DNA of 15,194 nucleotides from Candidatus Bathyarchaeota archaeon. GTDB taxonomy: Archaea; Thermoproteota; Bathyarchaeia; Bathyarchaeales; UBA233. Positions 13,405-15,194 of this stretch are shown here, piece by piece (position 1 is the first letter of the stretch; the number at the start of each line of letters is the position of its first letter). Both the position numbers and the translations under genes were made by a program. The stretch covers positions 1-15,194 of the forward strand of contig SOJA01000173.1 in the NCBI GenBank assembly GCA_004376975.1, given 5' to 3'. The notes below the pieces were generated by a model that did not search any database, had not been told where the DNA came from, and worked only from the letters and a program-made list of their open reading frames with translations.

Positions 13405-14961
13405 CTAATTGAATGAAATAACCGTGGTCCCTAATGTTTGGAGGTTTACTACTGGAACTTTTCCAGGTGTCGGAATAATTCCAAGTCTGTGCATATAATC
13501 TGTTTGTTCTTGCCAGCAGCCTGAATTGACAACTAGAACCCCGCGATAAGTGCCGAGTTCCAGTTGGTGTATGTGTCCCGAGTGGAAAATATCTGGGACA
13601 TTCTCGATAACTAAGCAGTCCCTATTTTCAGGTGATAGAGGTGTTTTTCCACCATATACTGGTGCAAGATGGCGGCTTTTCAACAACAAGGTCATGGCTT
13701 TCTCTGGGTGTTTATGATTCATTGTTGGAATTGTTGAAACAATGTCATCTAGGCTACGGCCATGGTATAGGAGTACTTCCACATTGTGAAGACTTAGACG
13801 ACAAGGATTTCCAAGGGAATAAACTTCTCTCGCCTCTTGCAGTGGCTCTAGGAATTTACTCGAAATGGGTGGTTGTGGCAATGCCTTTCTTGGAGCATCA
13901 TGGTTTCCAGGTATAACAACCACTTCTATGTAATCCGGAATCTGCTCGATGAAATTCGCTGCCAACTCATATTGCTTATAAACTTCTGTGATAGCCAACT
14001 CTTCAATCTGGTTAGGATATATGCCTACTCCATCAACGATGTCGCCCGCTATTAACACATATTTTACGTGGCTTGCTATTTCTCTCATCTTTTCGTTTCC
14101 ATATTTGCCGTTAAGCCACAATATGAAACGGTTGAATGCTTCTCTCTGGAATTTTATGCTACCAACATGCATGTCTGAGGTGAGCACTGCATAAACGGGG
14201 GTTGCGGCTTTACGTTGAGACTTTTTGGCTATGTCAGGCAAAATGATGTCTTCAGCAATAAGAAGATTGCTCCTTGTCTTCACGACGCTTAAGCAGACAA
14301 CTTGGTCAAGTAAAAGGGAGGATACTTTTTTGACAAGATTCTCATTGGCGTTCTGGGGAACAAGTACCGTTGCATTTGCGGATAGATCTTCAATAGTTAA
14401 AAAGGTCCTTCTTCTTGAATCTCTCTTGTTTGTGATCATAGCGATTACTTTGAGTTTCGTGTTCGCTGGAGATTTAACTGCATTAATAATCGATGTGGCA
14501 TTCCTGACATCTATTCTTTGTCTTAGCAATCTTTCCATTCGCTTGAATCGGTCTCGGAAATATCCCAGATAGTTTTCGATTGTTCCGTTTGAATCTAGTT
14601 TGCTGCCTGGGTCCTCAATTATTTTGAGATCTGCCTCAACCTCTTTTGCATAAGGGCGGAATGGTCTTTTCCCTTCTGTTACTTGTGGCTCGGGTAATGT
14701 CTGAAGGGGGTCTTTCATTGACTGGACAAAAGTTTCTTTTGTAGTCTCTCCCTCTTTTACAAGCTCTTCCAGCAAACTTCTGCCAACAAATAATGGCTTT
14801 TCTTTTAGGGTCTCTATTTTCAGTATTAACTTGCTTATGATTTCTGTCGGATCTTCTGTTGTGGATATCAGACTCAGAAATTCAAATGCTTCTTTGTTAA
14901 GCTGGTATCCTGCCTCAATCAATAATTCAACGGCTTTTTGCAGTTTATTTGTTTCATTCAT
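13405..14961 (-). CDS. polB: DNA polymerase D small subunit DP1 (3'-5' exonuclease)
   Basis: A 518-residue DP1, the proofreading partner of DP2. The N-terminal third (about 1-110) is helical and then linker-like. An OB-fold region follows (about 150-250; KLKVIAMITNKRD, TFLTIEDLSANATVLVP). The C-terminal half is a calcineurin-like metallophosphoesterase with all usual motifs: SDMHVGS (about 261-267), AGDIVDGVG (about 305-313), IPGNHD (about 351-357), HGRSLDD (about 397-404) and SGHIHQ (about 460-466). All metal ligands appear present, so exonuclease activity is expected, as in other archaeal DP1 and unlike eukaryotic B-subunits. The ATG at 14961 follows GAGGAAG with a somewhat long gap. A 51-residue frame overlaps its start by eight bases, suggesting translational coupling. 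Confidence 0.96.
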   Translation of the reverse strand: MNETNKLQKAVELLIEAGYQLNKEAFEFLSLISTTEDPTEIISKLILKIETLKEKPLFVGRSLLEELVKEGETTKETFVQSMKDPLQTLPEPQVTEGKRPFRPYAKEVEADLKIIEDPGSKLDSNGTIENYLGYFRDRFKRMERLLRQRIDVRNATSIINAVKSPANTKLKVIAMITNKRDSRRRTFLTIEDLSANATVLVPQNANENLVKKVSSLLLDQVVCLSVVKTRSNLLIAEDIILPDIAKKSQRKAATPVYAVLTSDMHVGSIKFQREAFNRFILWLNGKYGNEKMREIASHVKYVLIAGDIVDGVGIYPNQIEELAITEVYKQYELAANFIEQIPDYIEVVVIPGNHDAPRKALPQPPISSKFLEPLQEAREVYSLGNPCRLSLHNVEVLLYHGRSLDDIVSTIPTMNHKHPEKAMTLLLKSRHLAPVYGGKTPLSPENRDCLVIENVPDIFHSGHIHQLELGTYRGVLVVNSGCWQEQTDYMHRLGIIPTPGKVPVVNLQTLGTTVISFN

Positions 14962-15109
14962 CTTTGAAGACTTCCTCAGTGCTTTTCTCTGGAATAATCG
15001 TGTGGCTTTCTTCCCGGTCTTCCATAGCTTCTTTTCGGTGTTTTGTGTGGGCGTATGTTATCGAAGTAGCTGTCTCTGCGTTAATTTTGTGAGACTTAAG
15101 GGCGTACAT
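14954..15109 (-). CDS. Possible small hydrophilic protein overlapping the DP1 start (51 aa)
   Basis: A frame from ATG at 15109 to TGA at 14954, bounded upstream by an in-frame TAA. The product is very polar and charged (KSHKINAETATSITYAHTKH, then MEDREESHTIIPEKSTEEVF) and likely disordered. AGGA lies eight bases before the ATG. Its stop overlaps the DP1 start codon by eight bases, the arrangement of coupled genes. No family is recognised. It could be a leader peptide for DP1, a small partner, or a chance frame in the DP1 leader. Confidence 0.4.
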   Translation of the reverse strand: MYALKSHKINAETATSITYAHTKHRKEAMEDREESHTIIPEKSTEEVFKDE

Positions 15110-15127
15110 TGAGTTGTCCTTTTTAGC

Positions 15128-15194
15128 TTATGGTTTGTAGCGGTGCTTGAATTTTCTCCGATCTCTTTCATACATCGATGTGGGATAGGTCTCT
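15128..15194 (-). CDS. C-terminal tail of a gene running off the window
   Basis: Reading inward from the window edge, one minus-strand frame stays open for 21 codons and ends TSMYERDRRKFKHRYKP followed by TAA at 15130-15128; the other frames stop earlier. The basic, tyrosine-rich tail resembles a protein C-terminus, but 21 residues are too few to identify it. The stop lies 18 bases before the 51-residue frame, so it may be the first visible gene of the DP1 operon. Confidence 0.35.
   Translation of the reverse strand, partial: ETYPTSMYERDRRKFKHRYKP

Noticed and set aside
13161..13412. Overlapping frames on both strands in the cdc6-DP1 gap
   Set aside because: Both have unlikely composition and no ribosome binding site, and they exclude each other.
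1..15194. CRISPR arrays, insertion sequences, rRNA
   Set aside because: No regularly spaced long repeats, transposase frames, terminal inverted repeats or rRNA-like sequence were seen anywhere in the window.

Overview
The window is archaeal. It encodes both subunits of the family-D DNA polymerase (DP2 at 594-4010, DP1 at 13405-14961), an Orc1/Cdc6 initiator, an Elf1-type transcription elongation factor and geranylgeranylglyceryl phosphate synthase, the enzyme that starts archaeal ether lipids. PolD together with Elf1, A+T-rich spacers and frequent TTG starts fits a TACK-type lineage that kept PolD. Bathyarchaeia is my best guess, but this is an inference from gene content; there is no rRNA here to confirm it.

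Layout. On the minus strand, 5427 down to 44 reads elf1, GGGP synthase, a small zinc-ribbon protein, DP2, a small winged-helix protein and a short basic protein. Diverging from elf1 on the plus strand are nadE and a nitrilase-family amidase, followed by a doubtful short frame. A class I aminotransferase (minus, 7530-8723) diverges from an unidentified helical protein (plus, 8852-9316). The section 9317-11650 is regulatory and holds two DNA-binding-protein genes: a plus-strand protein with one N-terminal membrane helix, a long coiled coil and a C-terminal winged helix (9621-10340), and a minus-strand winged-helix protein (10429-10854). Then come a likely replication origin and orc1/cdc6 (plus). 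After a 508-base gap with no convincing gene, DP1 converges on cdc6, preceded by a 51-residue frame and the tail of another possible gene at the window edge.

The main result is a candidate chromosomal origin directly upstream of orc1/cdc6. Three 24-bp elements (11053-11076, 11309-11332, 11493-11516) match the architecture of archaeal origin recognition boxes: a TTCCA-type dyad, GAAA, then a G-run ending GGGGTG. The last two face outward on either side of a 160-base tract that is about 82% A+T, the expected unwinding element. On one side lies a 79-base run without a single C. The spacers here and upstream of the membrane-anchored winged-helix gene are also rich in TCACA/TGTGA pentamers (21 by eye in about 850 non-coding bases, roughly eight times or more above chance). 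Some are helically phased and some form 7-2-7 palindromes. This suggests one or more undescribed DNA-binding factors acting on both the origin and its neighbour genes.

How the genes fit together: origin, initiator and both replicative polymerase subunits lie within 15 kb, forming a replication island with a membrane-tethered DNA-binding protein about 1 kb from the origin. Separately, nadE and the amidase look like a split version of glutamine-dependent NAD synthetase.
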